From NCBI RefSeq assembly GCF_001183605.1, contig NZ_LFXJ01000013.1:62318-126317 (forward strand): 64,000 nucleotides of DNA, in the 5' to 3' direction. A program made the position numbers and the translations under genes. Position 1 is the first letter of the stretch; every line of letters starts with the position of its first letter. Positions 9,022 to 21,160 of this stretch are shown in pieces. This stretch comes from Lysinibacillus xylanilyticus (GTDB taxonomy: Bacteria; Bacillota; Bacilli; Bacillales_A; Planococcaceae). The notes under the pieces were generated by a model. The model saw only the letters and a list, made by a program, of their open reading frames with translations, was not told the origin of the DNA and did not search any database.

Positions 9022-10458
9022 ATGATGTTGGTGACTCAGAAAAGACGAAAGGTAGTTGTTGTAGGCGGTGGCATTACTGGCCTCACAGCTGCGTTCTATT
9101 TGCAAAAAGAAGCAAGCGCAAAAGAATTGCCGTTAGATATCGTACTTGTCGAGTCGTCATTACGTCTTGGCGGAAAAATACAAACACTGAGAAAAGATGG
9201 CTTTATTATCGAGCGTGGTCCAGAATCTTTTTTTGATCGTGAGAACTATGTATATGCTCTGGCAAAGGATTTAGGCATTGAACAGAAAATGATTACAAGC
9301 AATACAGGACCGACTTACGTTGCCGTTGGTAGTCAATTGTATCCAATCCCAAGTAGTCTTTTGTCCGGGGCAACACCACATGTTTCGTCATTTATTACAT
9401 CAGGGTTGTTTTCACTTAGCGGGAAAGTTCGTGCGGCGGGGGATTTTTTCATCCCTCGTTCTGCACAGAATGATGACCAACCATTAGGGCGATTTTTCAG
9501 AAGAAGATTCGGTGCTGAAATTGTAGAAAATCTAGTAGAGCCACTACTTGCAGGAACATTTGCTGGTGATATTGAGCAGTTAAGCATGCGCTCTACATTC
9601 CCACAGCTCTATGGATTAGAGCAGAAATATCGTAGCCTACTTATTGGTATGAAAAAGTCTGGTGCGAATTTTTTAAGTAACAAACCCAATACGAAAGATA
9701 AGGGGATTTTTCAAACATTTAATAATGGTCTGGAGACACTTATCGAAAAACTCGAAGAATCACTACTTCCTGGGACAGTTATGAAGGGTGTTAAAGTTGA
9801 GGAGATTGAGCATGGCAAGGATGGGACTGTCCAAGTTGTGTTAAACAATTTTACACAATTAAAAGCAGATGCTGTTATTATTGCTACACCATTTAATGTG
9901 GCGAGAAAAATGTTCAGTAAATACCAGTTGTTAAATGAATTGAGTACGATGAAGGCAGCAACTATTGCTACTGTGACAATGGCATTTAAAAAAGATCAGT
10001 TAGGTGATCTAGATGCGTTATCATTTTTTGTCTCCCGAAATAGTGATTTTTCAATAACTTCTTGTACTTGGATTAACCGTAAGTGGCCTGGCACAGCGCC
10101 AGATGATTATGTGCTGTTACGCAGTTATATTGGCCGAGTAGGCGACGAGGCAATTGTAGCGTTATCTGATACAGAAATTGAAAAGACTGTATTGCAGGAT
10201 TTAATGAAAACAATTGGTGTAGATGGAGAACCGTTAATGACTGTAGTTTCACGCTGGAAAAATGCCATGCCACAGTATACGGTAGGACATGAGGCTAAGG
10301 TTGAACGTTCAAAACAAGAATTACGTGAACATTTTCCGACTGTTAAGCTCTCGGGGAGTTCCTTCGAAGGAATATCAATACCTGAGTGCGTTGAGCAAGG
10401 TAAAAATGTTGCTGAAGAAATGTTGAAGGAAATATTTGGGGATTCTTGTGAGAAATAA
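9022..10458 (+). CDS. hemY: Coproporphyrinogen III oxidase HemY (CgoX)
   Basis: A roughly 478-residue FAD-dependent oxidase that converts coproporphyrinogen III to coproporphyrin III, the step before HemH in this pathway. The N-terminus holds the dinucleotide-binding motif VVVVGGGITGLTAAF. FIIERGPESFF and a C-terminal GISIPECVEQGKNVAEEM complete the family pattern. The start is ambiguous: GTG 9019, ATG 9022 and ATG 9025 are consecutive, with only GAAAG as Shine-Dalgarno; I use 9022. A terminator follows. Confidence 0.93.
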   Translation: MMLVTQKRRKVVVVGGGITGLTAAFYLQKEASAKELPLDIVLVESSLRLGGKIQTLRKDGFIIERGPESFFDRENYVYALAKDLGIEQKMITSNTGPTYVAVGSQLYPIPSSLLSGATPHVSSFITSGLFSLSGKVRAAGDFFIPRSAQNDDQPLGRFFRRRFGAEIVENLVEPLLAGTFAGDIEQLSMRSTFPQLYGLEQKYRSLLIGMKKSGANFLSNKPNTKDKGIFQTFNNGLETLIEKLEESLLPGTVMKGVKVEEIEHGKDGTVQVVLNNFTQLKADAVIIATPFNVARKMFSKYQLLNELSTMKAATIATVTMAFKKDQLGDLDALSFFVSRNSDFSITSCTWINRKWPGTAPDDYVLLRSYIGRVGDEAIVALSDTEIEKTVLQDLMKTIGVDGEPLMTVVSRWKNAMPQYTVGHEAKVERSKQELREHFPTVKLSGSSFEGISIPECVEQGKNVAEEMLKEIFGDSCEK

Positions 10459-10471
10459 ATGGTTATCAGTA

Positions 10472-10506
10472 AGTAGTACAAACCAGTGTTTGTACTACTT
10501 TTTTAT
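10472..10506 (+). terminator. Terminator after hemY
   Basis: AGTAGTACAAA (10472-10482) pairs with TTTGTACTACT (10489-10499) and runs into a T-tract. Confidence 0.85.
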
Positions 10507-10560
10507 TTTGAAATTTGAATAGTGCAAAGTTCATATTGCACAAGTAAGATGTCTCAAATT

Positions 10561-10596
10561 AAAAACTGGGAAAGTAAGCTTTTACTTTCCCAGTAA
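10561..10596 (-). terminator. Terminator after the collagen-like gene
   Basis: A 13-bp perfect stem (10565-10577 with 10582-10594) with a GCTT loop, followed on the minus strand by a T-rich tract. It lies 12 bp beyond the stop codon. Confidence 0.85.
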
Positions 10597-10607
10597 AGAT
10601 CTTAATG

Positions 10608-15495
<4,888 letters not shown>

Positions 15496-15511
15496 TGAAT
15501 ATAGAAGAAAA

Positions 15512-16597
15512 TTAAGATTTTTCATTACCCTTATTTAAAATACGATCAAAATATGTTTTATTGTGCAGTATTCTTTCATCATTTGGTAAAAAGGATCTGG
15601 CTAATTCATTATGTGCGTTGGCAGTTTCATATTGTTGTAATCGATCAAAGAGGACACAAAGTTGTAAGTGAGGCAACCATGTTGTAAAGGTTTTATTTTG
15701 AAAAGGGGCGTTAGGATTTTGCTTGATGAGAAGTGCTTGTTCATACCAAAATATTGCTTCATAGTTTTTGGCTTGTTCCATAAAATGAAAACCGAGTCTA
15801 CAGCACGCTTCTGGGCGTGGAATGTCATATTCAAAGCTTCTAAAAATGGAACTTAAATTATTTTCTGTATCATTTAAATGAGAATAACAATCTGCTAATT
15901 TGAAACAGGAACGAATATTATCTTCTAACCAGCCTAGTTTAGAAGTTAAAAACGTTTCATAGTAAAATATTGCATCCTCAAATTGTCCATGATCTAGTAA
16001 TTCGTTTGCGTAATAAAATGTGTCTCGTGGAGAGAGTGGTTCTCCTGATTCAACTAATTGCTTATAGATGTTAATATTCCGCGTATGATCATGACTAAGT
16101 GGTAAATGGCTGACAGCAATATTACTATCCAATAGGTTTCCACCGACTTCTAAATATTCGTGTACGGCACCTATCCATTGGAATGGTTTATCTCTTCTTA
16201 CTAAGCGATATCTTCTTAATAGGGAACTTACATTTCCTTCATTATCAAAGCTTAAATTATAATTCATCGAAACGGCATCTATATCAAGGGTTAAGGCTTC
16301 TTTTAGTGTTTTAAATTTTTCCTGATCCTCCTCTAATAATACGTCGTCCGCATCTAGCCATAAAATGTACTCTTTTGTTGCTTGTTGGAATGAAAAATTT
16401 CTTGCAGCTGCAAAGTGATGAATCCATTCAAAATCAAAAATACGATCTGTAAACTGTTTCACAATTTGCTTCGTATTGTCGGTAGAGCCTGTATCTATGA
16501 TATTAATCTCATCGACTAAGTCTTTTACAGATGCTAGACATCTACCGATGACAGCTTCTTCATTTTTCACAATCATACATAAGCTTATTGACACCAT
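15512..16597 (-). CDS. Family 2 glycosyltransferase with TPR-like C-terminus
   Basis: A 361-residue cytoplasmic glycosyltransferase. The GT-A domain starts at the N-terminus (SISLCMIVKNEEAVIGRCL), followed by the nucleotide-sugar region (IIDTGSTDNTKQIV) and the metal-binding LWLDADDVL (about residues 80-88). The second half (about 190-350) is helical and resembles tetratricopeptide repeats. This two-part layout occurs in protein or peptide O- and S-glycosyltransferases such as the SunS group. It ends 176 bp upstream of the collagen-like gene on the same strand, so it may glycosylate that Thr-rich rod; this is inference. Neither donor sugar nor acceptor can be read from the sequence. Confidence 0.85.
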   Translation of the reverse strand: MVSISLCMIVKNEEAVIGRCLASVKDLVDEINIIDTGSTDNTKQIVKQFTDRIFDFEWIHHFAAARNFSFQQATKEYILWLDADDVLLEEDQEKFKTLKEALTLDIDAVSMNYNLSFDNEGNVSSLLRRYRLVRRDKPFQWIGAVHEYLEVGGNLLDSNIAVSHLPLSHDHTRNINIYKQLVESGEPLSPRDTFYYANELLDHGQFEDAIFYYETFLTSKLGWLEDNIRSCFKLADCYSHLNDTENNLSSIFRSFEYDIPRPEACCRLGFHFMEQAKNYEAIFWYEQALLIKQNPNAPFQNKTFTTWLPHLQLCVLFDRLQQYETANAHNELARSFLPNDERILHNKTYFDRILNKGNEKS

Positions 16598-16740
16598 AAA
16601 GTTGATTCCTCCTCACCATAATCTATGTAGTATATGTGCTACTATAATTTTGGGGTTGGATAAATGCTCGTAGATGTAGCATTACATAATAATAATAGTG
16701 AAATTTGCTTGTTTTCTTTGTCATAAATTTACCTCTCAAG

Positions 16741-16766
16741 TTTCACGTGAATTTCACAATTGTGAA
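16741..16766 (+). promoter_or_regulatory. Candidate OmpR-type regulator site upstream of the lipoprotein-TCS operon
   Basis: TTTCAC at 16741-16746 recurs at 16752-16757 (11-bp spacing). The two copies lie within adjacent perfect palindromes, TTCACGTGAA (16742-16751) and TTCACAATTGTGAA (16753-16766). Direct hexamers one helical turn apart are the usual binding pattern of OmpR-family regulators, and one is encoded in this operon. A TATAGT at about 16769 could be the -10. Confidence 0.5.
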
Positions 16767-16791
16767 GTATAGTTAAGAAACAGAGGTGATG

Positions 16792-17757
16792 ATGTTGAAA
16801 AAATGGGCATTCTTCATTTTTTCTTTAGTACAGCTTGTATTGCTAGTAGGGTGTACGGAGAAATCGTTTAAGCCTATTGAACGCGATCAGAATTTTGTTG
16901 CGTCCTTAAATATACAAGAGCCTTCGCTAGATTTTATAGATGAACAAGGTAATGGGATAGCAACATGGTTATTAGATAAAGCTTACTCAGGGGCAATACT
17001 CCTCGGAGATGATCGTGTGTTATTGTATGGTCATCAATTAAATGAAATTGACGTCTATACATTATCAACCGGAAAGAAGCTCTATTCTAAAAAAGTACAG
17101 CTTGGTTCAACGAATGCGTATTATGCTGAAAATAGAAAACAGTTTTTTATTACGAATAGCAAAACGAATACAGTGACAAGCTTTGATGAAGAAGGCAACG
17201 AACTGGCAACACAGAAGCTTGGTAATTATCCTATGTCAATGGCAGCCTATAAAGATAAGCTATATGTGATAAATTATAAAGATACGAAATTATCGGTGTT
17301 AAATATTGAGAATCTAAAAGTTGAACAAGAGTGGCCGATTCAAAAATCATCACATGGAATAGCAATTCTTGAAGAGAAAAATGAACTATGGATTGGTGGC
17401 CATGGAGAAGGAAGTAAACCGAATAACTCTGTTAAAAAATATGATCTAATAACAGGTGTCAAACACGGGGAGATAGAAATGCCTTTAATGCCTGTTGGAT
17501 TAACTAAAACAAAGGATGCTGTTCTAGTTGTTAGTCATGGCCGTAATGAATTATATGTTGCCGACTTTGATGGAAATGTGAAATGGCAGCAAGAGGTAGG
17601 AGCTAATCCATTTGTGGTAAATCAGTTTAAAGATTATATTGTTGTCGCTGGCTATGATGACCATACTTTGTATTTCATAAAAGAAGGTCAGGTGAAAAAA
17701 ACAGTTGATGTGGGGAAAGGTGCATTTCAATTGTTAGTGAGGGAGGAAAAAATGTGA
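16792..17757 (+). CDS. Beta-propeller (YncE-like) lipoprotein upstream of a two-component system
   Basis: About 321 residues. A lipoprotein signal peptide (FFIFSLVQLVLLVGC, with the lipid-accepting Cys about 21 residues from the start) is followed by repeats with YVTN-type beta-propeller character (YPMSMAAYKDKLYVIN, HGIAILEEKNELWIGGHGEG). It should be anchored on the outer face of the membrane. Starts at 16786 (GTG), 16789 and 16792 (ATG) and 16795 (TTG) are all possible after AGAGGTG; 16792 gives reasonable spacing. It overlaps the response-regulator start by 4 bp, so it is likely part of the signal-sensing operon. The ligand is unknown. Confidence 0.78.
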   Translation: MLKKWAFFIFSLVQLVLLVGCTEKSFKPIERDQNFVASLNIQEPSLDFIDEQGNGIATWLLDKAYSGAILLGDDRVLLYGHQLNEIDVYTLSTGKKLYSKKVQLGSTNAYYAENRKQFFITNSKTNTVTSFDEEGNELATQKLGNYPMSMAAYKDKLYVINYKDTKLSVLNIENLKVEQEWPIQKSSHGIAILEEKNELWIGGHGEGSKPNNSVKKYDLITGVKHGEIEMPLMPVGLTKTKDAVLVVSHGRNELYVADFDGNVKWQQEVGANPFVVNQFKDYIVVAGYDDHTLYFIKEGQVKKTVDVGKGAFQLLVREEKM

Positions 17758-18437
17758 CAACTGTATTAATTGTTGATGATGAGCAAGATATGCGTAATTT
17801 AATAGAAATGATGCTCCATAATGCAAAAATTGAGACCGTAACAGCAGCGAGTGGTACAGAAGCCTACGATATTATTGTACGCGAAAAAATTGATTTAGTT
17901 TTACTTGATGTGATGATGCCGCATGAAGATGGCTTTGCGGTTTGTCAAAGTATACGTGCGATGTCGAGTTTACCAATTATTTTCCTGACAGCACGTGATG
18001 CAAACGAAGATAAGGTTAAAGGCTTAACAATAGGCGGAGATGATTATATTGTAAAACCCTTTACAAATGATGAGCTAGTTGCGCGAATCCAAGCTGTGCT
18101 AAGAAGAAGTGGTACTAATATTGAAGACTTACAGCAAAAATACGTAATAATTGGACCTATTAAAATAGATGAGATTGCACGAAAGGTATCTGTAGATGGC
18201 AAGAGTGTTCCGCTTACTTTAAAGGAATTTGAACTATTACATTTATTTATGAATAATCCTGGAAATGCTTATACGAGGGAACAATTACTAGAACGCATTT
18301 GGGATATTGATTATGTAGGGGGAACAAGAACTGTTGACACTCATATAAAAACCTTACGTCTAAAGCTTGGAAAGGAAGCGGCGGGGCATATTCAAACCGT
18401 CTGGGGAGTGGGCTATCGCTTTGATCCTGGCGAATGA
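17754..18437 (+). CDS. OmpR-family response regulator
   Basis: A 227-residue cytoplasmic regulator. The receiver domain (about 1-115) holds the acidic pocket VDDE, phospho-acceptor D52 in LVLLDVMMP, and the conserved Lys in IVKPF. The C-terminal winged helix (about 130-225) ends in TVWGVGYRFD, typical of the OmpR/PhoB class. It starts with GTG inside the preceding gene's last codons and its stop overlaps the kinase start (ATGA). It is therefore tightly coupled to its own kinase. The target may include the operon's own promoter. The specific signal is not known. Confidence 0.92.
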   Translation: MTTVLIVDDEQDMRNLIEMMLHNAKIETVTAASGTEAYDIIVREKIDLVLLDVMMPHEDGFAVCQSIRAMSSLPIIFLTARDANEDKVKGLTIGGDDYIVKPFTNDELVARIQAVLRRSGTNIEDLQQKYVIIGPIKIDEIARKVSVDGKSVPLTLKEFELLHLFMNNPGNAYTREQLLERIWDIDYVGGTRTVDTHIKTLRLKLGKEAAGHIQTVWGVGYRFDPGE

Positions 18438-19822
18438 AAAAGATTTCAACACGCATTTGGCTATTAATCTTTGCATTTTTGATCATTACCGTTGTCTTTA
18501 TGTATGTCCTGACTGATTATTTATATGAACGACTTTATGTAGAAGACACTGAAGAGACGATGGTAGAAATAGGGACAAAGCTTCAAACGATGTATACCGG
18601 CAGTAAGGTGACGGATGAATTTATTGCAGATATTGAGCATTATGCTAATTATTCGAATTTGAATATTTTTGCAGTAAGAAATCCACGAGAACTAAGTGCC
18701 TGTGTGCCGTTTGATATTGATTTCGAAACATTAATTGGTCCAGAAGAGCGACAACAATTGCTTGCAGGTGAATATGTACAAAAAATTGGGTATGAACCCC
18801 GATTTGATAGACAGCTAATTTCTGTAGTACTTCCGCTAGTAGATCAAAATAGGCTCGAAGGGATTATTTATATATACTTCCCTTTAGCAAAAATTAGTGA
18901 GTTAGCGAATAATGAAGTCATTTTCTTATTTGTCAGTGCTTTTATCTTTTTAATTATTATCAGCTATTTAATTTATAAAGGAATTCGTCATATTATGCGG
19001 CCATTAAGTAATTTACAAAGAGCTGTTGAGCAGATGTCATACGGAAATTATGGAACACGTGTGCCAGTTCATTCAAAAGACGAAATTGGAAGACTATCGA
19101 GCACCTTTAATCAAATGGCAGAGGCGATCCAACAAGAGGATGAGGCTCAAAAAACGTTTTTAGCGACAGTTTCACATGAGCTACGGACACCTATTAGCTA
19201 TGTAAAAGGGTATAGTGAAGCAATGCAGAATGGCATTATTCCAGAACATCAAAAAGAGGAAACGATCCAACTGATTGTACGTGAGGCAAATCGTATGGAA
19301 CGTTTAACGAATGAATTGCTTCAACTTGTTCGGATGGAAAATGAACAAGCAGAAATTACTTTATATCCAATTCCTCTTGCCGAAACATTACGTGAGGTTC
19401 AAAAAATATTAACTCACCAGGCAGAGAAGAAGAGCATTGCACTCCATTTGGATGCTGATGATGCATTAATCATCAAAGCTGATGAAGTAAAGCTGAAACA
19501 AATTTTTATAAATATTATTGAAAATGCCATTAATTACTCGTATGAACAGTCAAAGGTTGAAATTACTGCTTTTGAGGATAATGATAGTGCACAAATTATC
19601 ATTAAGGATTATGGAATGGGTATTCCTCAAGAGGATTTATCGCATGTAACTGAGCGCTTTTATCGTGTGAACAAAGCGCGGAGCCGAGCAGATGGTGGCA
19701 GTGGGCTAGGCTTGTCAATTGTTGAACAATTGTTGAAGCAGTTGCATGGCAAGATTGAGATTGAAAGTGAAGTTGAAAAAGGCACAGTTGTAAAAATTAC
19801 ATTGCCGTTAATGGAGGAATAA
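18434..19822 (+). CDS. Membrane sensor histidine kinase
   Basis: A 462-residue kinase partner of the upstream regulator. Transmembrane helix 1 (about residues 9-29), an extracytoplasmic sensor of about 130 residues and transmembrane helix 2 (about 162-181) lead into a HAMP domain. Next is the dimerisation/phosphoacceptor domain, with H248 in TVSHELRTP, and then an ATPase domain with the N-box (IFINIIENAINYS), DYGMGIP and GGSGLGLSIV. The layout is that of classical prokaryotic kinases. Neighbouring lipoproteins on both sides suggest envelope sensing, possibly of a metal. Confidence 0.92.
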   Translation: MKKISTRIWLLIFAFLIITVVFMYVLTDYLYERLYVEDTEETMVEIGTKLQTMYTGSKVTDEFIADIEHYANYSNLNIFAVRNPRELSACVPFDIDFETLIGPEERQQLLAGEYVQKIGYEPRFDRQLISVVLPLVDQNRLEGIIYIYFPLAKISELANNEVIFLFVSAFIFLIIISYLIYKGIRHIMRPLSNLQRAVEQMSYGNYGTRVPVHSKDEIGRLSSTFNQMAEAIQQEDEAQKTFLATVSHELRTPISYVKGYSEAMQNGIIPEHQKEETIQLIVREANRMERLTNELLQLVRMENEQAEITLYPIPLAETLREVQKILTHQAEKKSIALHLDADDALIIKADEVKLKQIFINIIENAINYSYEQSKVEITAFEDNDSAQIIIKDYGMGIPQEDLSHVTERFYRVNKARSRADGGSGLGLSIVEQLLKQLHGKIEIESEVEKGTVVKITLPLMEE

Positions 19823-19825
19823 AAC

Positions 19826-20350
19826 ATGAAAAAATGGTTATTAGCATTAGTTGCAGTACCTGCATTGTTAGTAGGATGCGGAGAAAAGAAAGAGTCAGCT
19901 GATTTACCAGAGCCTGAGGTAGCTCAAATACCAGAAGTTGAAATTTTAACACCGAAAGAAGTAGCAATCAATGAAACGATTGATCTTGCTGCGCAAGTTG
20001 AACAAGGCGGCAAAAAAGTTGATGATGCAGTTGTACAATTTGAGGTATGGGAATCTGGTAAACGTGATCAAGGGCAAATGATTGACGGTAAATTAGAGAA
20101 AGATGGCGTTTATAAAGCGACGACTACATTTGACCACGATGGGGTATATTATATGTATGCTCATACAACTGCTAATGGCGTTCATAATATGCCGAAGCAA
20201 CAAGTTACTGCTGGCAGCCCTGATATGACGAAAGTTTTACCAGAGGATGAAAAAGCAAATAACAACAGTATGGATCATAATACGATGAATCACGGTAATG
20301 ATACTTCTGAGCATAGTGATCACGAAAAAAGTGAAAAAAATCACAATTAA
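19826..20350 (+). CDS. FixH/YtkA-like lipoprotein with His-rich tail
   Basis: A 174-residue lipoprotein. The signal peptide ends in LLVGC (Cys about 18), then an acidic linker, then a beta-sandwich-like domain resembling YtkA/FixH (DAVVQFEVWESGKRDQGQM, YKATTTFDHDGVYYMYAHTT). The C-terminal 30 residues contain five histidines and two methionines interspersed with acids (MDHNTMNHG, EHSDHEK), suggesting metal binding, plausibly copper. It follows the kinase stop by 3 bp and is probably in the same operon. YtkA-like proteins are associated with copper handling in respiratory assembly, but this role is an inference here. Confidence 0.75.
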   Translation: MKKWLLALVAVPALLVGCGEKKESADLPEPEVAQIPEVEILTPKEVAINETIDLAAQVEQGGKKVDDAVVQFEVWESGKRDQGQMIDGKLEKDGVYKATTTFDHDGVYYMYAHTTANGVHNMPKQQVTAGSPDMTKVLPEDEKANNNSMDHNTMNHGNDTSEHSDHEKSEKNHN

Positions 20351-20380
20351 ATGCTTGCATTATTTTTAAAATAGGAATAT

Positions 20381-20427
20381 GATAATGACCAGATGACCGA
20401 AATGGTTTTCTGGTCATTATCATTTTC
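20381..20427 (+). terminator. Hairpin terminator after the FixH-like gene, overlapping an operator
   Basis: GATAATGACCAGA (20381-20393) pairs perfectly with TCTGGTCATTATC (20409-20421) and is followed by a T-rich tract. The YhgD-type operator at 20394-20416 overlaps it. Confidence 0.7.
20394..20416. promoter_or_regulatory. Candidate YhgD operator upstream of yhgD
   Basis: TGACCGA at 20394-20400 and CTGGTCA at 20410-20416 are separated by 9 bp. The same half-site and spacing occur before yhgE at 21113-21135, which suggests autoregulation by the TetR-family protein encoded between them. Confidence 0.55.
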
Positions 20428-20472
20428 GTGTACAAAGGCATGTACATAACATAACAGGAAAGGATGTTACTA

Positions 20473-21045
20473 ATGGATCGTAGGCAGGAAATTCTTGAAG
20501 CAGCTGCAAAATCCTTTACATTGTTTGGTTACAAGGCAACAACAATGGAGCAAGTGGCTAAAATCGCCAACGTCGGCAAAGGGACGATTTACACATTCTT
20601 TGCAAATAAAGAAATTTTATTTCAAGAGATAGCTATGTCACTTGTACGAGAGATGCAAGCAGAAGCAGATGCAGTGTTGGATGCATCCGCTAGCTTTATG
20701 GACAATGCGCATAATGCTTTAATGAAAATGCTACAGTTCCGTGAAAAACATCTTTTATTTGCGAAGTTATTAGAGGAAGAAAAGGAGCTACGAACGCCAG
20801 CAGTTAAACAAGTTTTAGTTCGCATTGAGAATGAAGTTTTATCCTTCGTTACTGAATTAATTCAAAGACGTATCGATAAAGGCGAAATTAAAGATTGTGA
20901 TGCAGAATTAGTAAGCTTTCTATTGTTAAAGGCGTATCTAGCATTTGTCGTTGATTGGCATGAGCTACATGGCGATATTATTCCTGAAGAAAAGATCTTA
21001 AATCTTTTCAAGGAAACGATCTTTCGAGGGCTAATTCTATCTTGA
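20473..21045 (+). CDS. yhgD: TetR/AcrR-family regulator YhgD
   Basis: A 190-residue TetR-type repressor. The N-terminal helix-turn-helix reads FTLFGYKATTMEQVAKIANV followed by GKGTIYTFFANKEILF. The variable helical ligand-binding domain follows. I chose the ATG at 20473 (MDRRQEILEAAAK), matching YhgD N-termini, over the in-frame ATG at 20464. Its neighbour yhgE is the likely target, as both upstream regions carry the same inverted repeat. Order hemY-(insert)-yhgD-yhgE resembles B. subtilis, with the two-component operon and collagen locus inserted here. The inducer is unknown. Confidence 0.88.
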   Translation: MDRRQEILEAAAKSFTLFGYKATTMEQVAKIANVGKGTIYTFFANKEILFQEIAMSLVREMQAEADAVLDASASFMDNAHNALMKMLQFREKHLLFAKLLEEEKELRTPAVKQVLVRIENEVLSFVTELIQRRIDKGEIKDCDAELVSFLLLKAYLAFVVDWHELHGDIIPEEKILNLFKETIFRGLILS

Positions 21046-21112
21046 TTCGGCTGAGCTAAAAGATGAATCAATGACAGTCTAGGGAAGATTTAGGTTTTTT
21101 TTTGAATAAAAC

Positions 21113-21135
21113 TGACCGACTGACGTTTTCGGTCA
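21113..21135. promoter_or_regulatory. Candidate YhgD operator upstream of yhgE
   Basis: A perfect inverted repeat TGACCGA-N9-TCGGTCA lies 26 bp before the yhgE start. A related copy with the same geometry is at 20394-20416. Confidence 0.7.
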
Positions 21136-21160
21136 AAAATTATAGGAGTGAAGAAAACTT

